A stretch of DNA of 20,507 nt. It comes from a virus. How positions within the stretch are numbered: position 1 is the first letter of the stretch; each line of letters opens with the position of its first letter. A model generated the notes under the pieces. The model was not told the DNA's origin and made no database searches. It saw nothing but the letters and a program-made list of their open reading frames with translations. Positions 19,875-20,507 of this stretch are shown here, piece after piece. The stretch is taken from positions 1-20,507 of IMG/VR virus record IMGVR_UViG_2199352025_000001; one strand, written 5' to 3'. The position numbers and the translations under genes are program-made.

Positions 19875-20507
19875 TTAGCGGTGGAGTTGGAGGCACAGCT
19901 GCCGGTCCCGCTGCTCAGCGGTGTAGTAAGCGGACCGCTTCGCCACCGGAACGCCCGGAGGCGTGGTGTCGGGCAGCGGCTGCGGTGACGGGTCGTCGAA
20001 GGAGATGGCGTGCTTGTCCTGGTCGCCGAAGCGCACCGCTGCGTCGCGGTCCGCCTGCGTCAGGGTCTTCTGGTTCGACTCGGGGACGATGTTCGCGTCA
20101 CCCGGCCCCTGACTGACGGCGAGACGCTTCAGCGCCGCGTCGACCTCTTCGCGGCTGAGGTCGTTGCCCAACTCGGCGCGCAGGTCAGCGAGACCAACCC
20201 ACTTGTTCTGCTCGGGGTTGGGCTTGCGGGCCAGGACCGCCGAGTACGCCTGCCGGATGCGGTTCTCGACCTCCACCTGCCGGGTCGGATTGTCCGGGTT
20301 CGGCGTATCCACCGATGTCGACGTGTCTCCGTGGAGTTCGTCCAGCAGCATCGCCGTCAGCGTCGGCTTGGTCGCCCTCTGGGTGAACGGAACCCCGGCG
20401 TCTTTGGCCAGCGCCTGCAGCTCCGGCTTGGTGTGCTTCGCTAGGAGGGCTTCAGCGTCAGCGCGGGACCCTGCAGCGCGGATGTCGGCGAGAGTGGCCT
20501 TGCCGGG
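19875..20507 (-). CDS. SAP/HeH-like structural-region protein, N-terminus missing
   Basis: An open frame of 210 codons runs from the right window edge to the TAA at 19875-19877, so the start lies outside. An ATG at 20351 exists but the frame is coding well upstream of it, so it is internal. Near residues 28-55 is a helix-extended loop-helix pattern of SAP/HeH type (KPELQALAKDAGV, then TKPTLTAMLLDEL). A second domain (about 75-160) has helices AYSAVLARKP and LREELDAALKR-like spacing (REEVDAALKRLAV), followed by NQKTLTQADRDAAVRFG, reminiscent of winged-helix regions, and a Pro-rich end. In this position, before the protease, it may be the end of the portal or a minor head protein; no portal motif is visible here. 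Confidence 0.6.
   Translation of the reverse strand, partial: PGKATLADIRAAGSRADAEALLAKHTKPELQALAKDAGVPFTQRATKPTLTAMLLDELHGDTSTSVDTPNPDNPTRQVEVENRIRQAYSAVLARKPNPEQNKWVGLADLRAELGNDLSREEVDAALKRLAVSQGPGDANIVPESNQKTLTQADRDAAVRFGDQDKHAISFDDPSPQPLPDTTPPGVPVAKRSAYYTAEQRDRQLCLQLHR

Noticed and set aside
18954-19988. 344-codon plus-strand frame opposite the protease
   Set aside because: Mirror of protease codons, running across two real genes and their spacer, with no ribosome binding site.
1-20507. CRISPR arrays, tRNA genes, att sites, insertion sequences
   Set aside because: No regularly spaced direct repeats, cloverleaf-like sequences, transposase frames or terminal inverted repeats were seen; the only clear non-coding repeat is the hairpin cassette pair.

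Overview
The window is a virion-assembly and lysis block of a tailed bacteriophage or prophage with a siphovirus-type (long, non-contractile) tail. The DNA is GC-rich with strongly GC-biased third codon positions, GTG and TTG starts are common, and the protein styles match phages of high-GC Actinobacteria, so the host is most likely an actinobacterium. No integrase, att site, tRNA or host gene is visible, so free phage and prophage cannot be told apart. Every supported gene is on the minus strand, so transcription runs from the right edge (20507) to the left edge (1). Terminase and portal would lie beyond the right edge.

Head region (20507 to about 16200): a C-terminal piece of a protein with a SAP/HeH-like segment, an HK97-type prohead protease (S78-like, with an extra N-terminal domain) and an HK97-fold major capsid protein. 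Next comes an unusual 1-kb segment. It holds a free-standing zinc-finger/endonuclease VII-type HNH gene, then a small gene whose first 50 codons are a diverged copy of the capsid protein C-terminus. A hairpin plus ribosome-binding-site cassette is present twice, once before the endonuclease gene and once after the small gene. This looks like a homing-endonuclease insertion with a segmental duplication.

Modification and decoration region (about 16200 to 10260): a short head-region protein, a GT-A-like glycosyltransferase and a glycosyltransferase-methyltransferase fusion, all translationally coupled. They are followed by three small probable virion proteins and a 750-residue protein with two ~210-residue beta-rich repeats and a Pro/Arg-rich tail. 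This last gene is readable only if the frame changes once, at a C run near 10801. The block sits between the capsid and connector genes, where compact siphovirus genomes usually have only one or two small genes. I infer that it encodes surface decoration and its glycan modification.

Connector and tail region (10263 to 2426): head-tail connector, tail-terminator-like protein (its natural start appears frame-shifted), two related tail-tube-like proteins, an HK97 gp10-like protein, a tail assembly chaperone pair joined by a canonical GGGAAAA -1 slippery site, a short tape measure protein, a minor tail protein carrying an inserted carbohydrate-binding-like module, and a small tail-tip protein.

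Lysis region (2426 to 1): an amidase endolysin, preceded by a 16-codon mini-ORF coupled at both ends, then four small membrane or coiled-coil proteins including an r1t-type holin, and a signal-anchored Pro/Thr-rich protein that runs off the left edge. Gene spacing is tight throughout (many ATGA, GTGA and TGATG overlaps). The only sizeable intergenic spaces are the two hairpin cassettes and a 73-base gap between the two tail-tube genes. No stretch over 300 bases lacks a gene.
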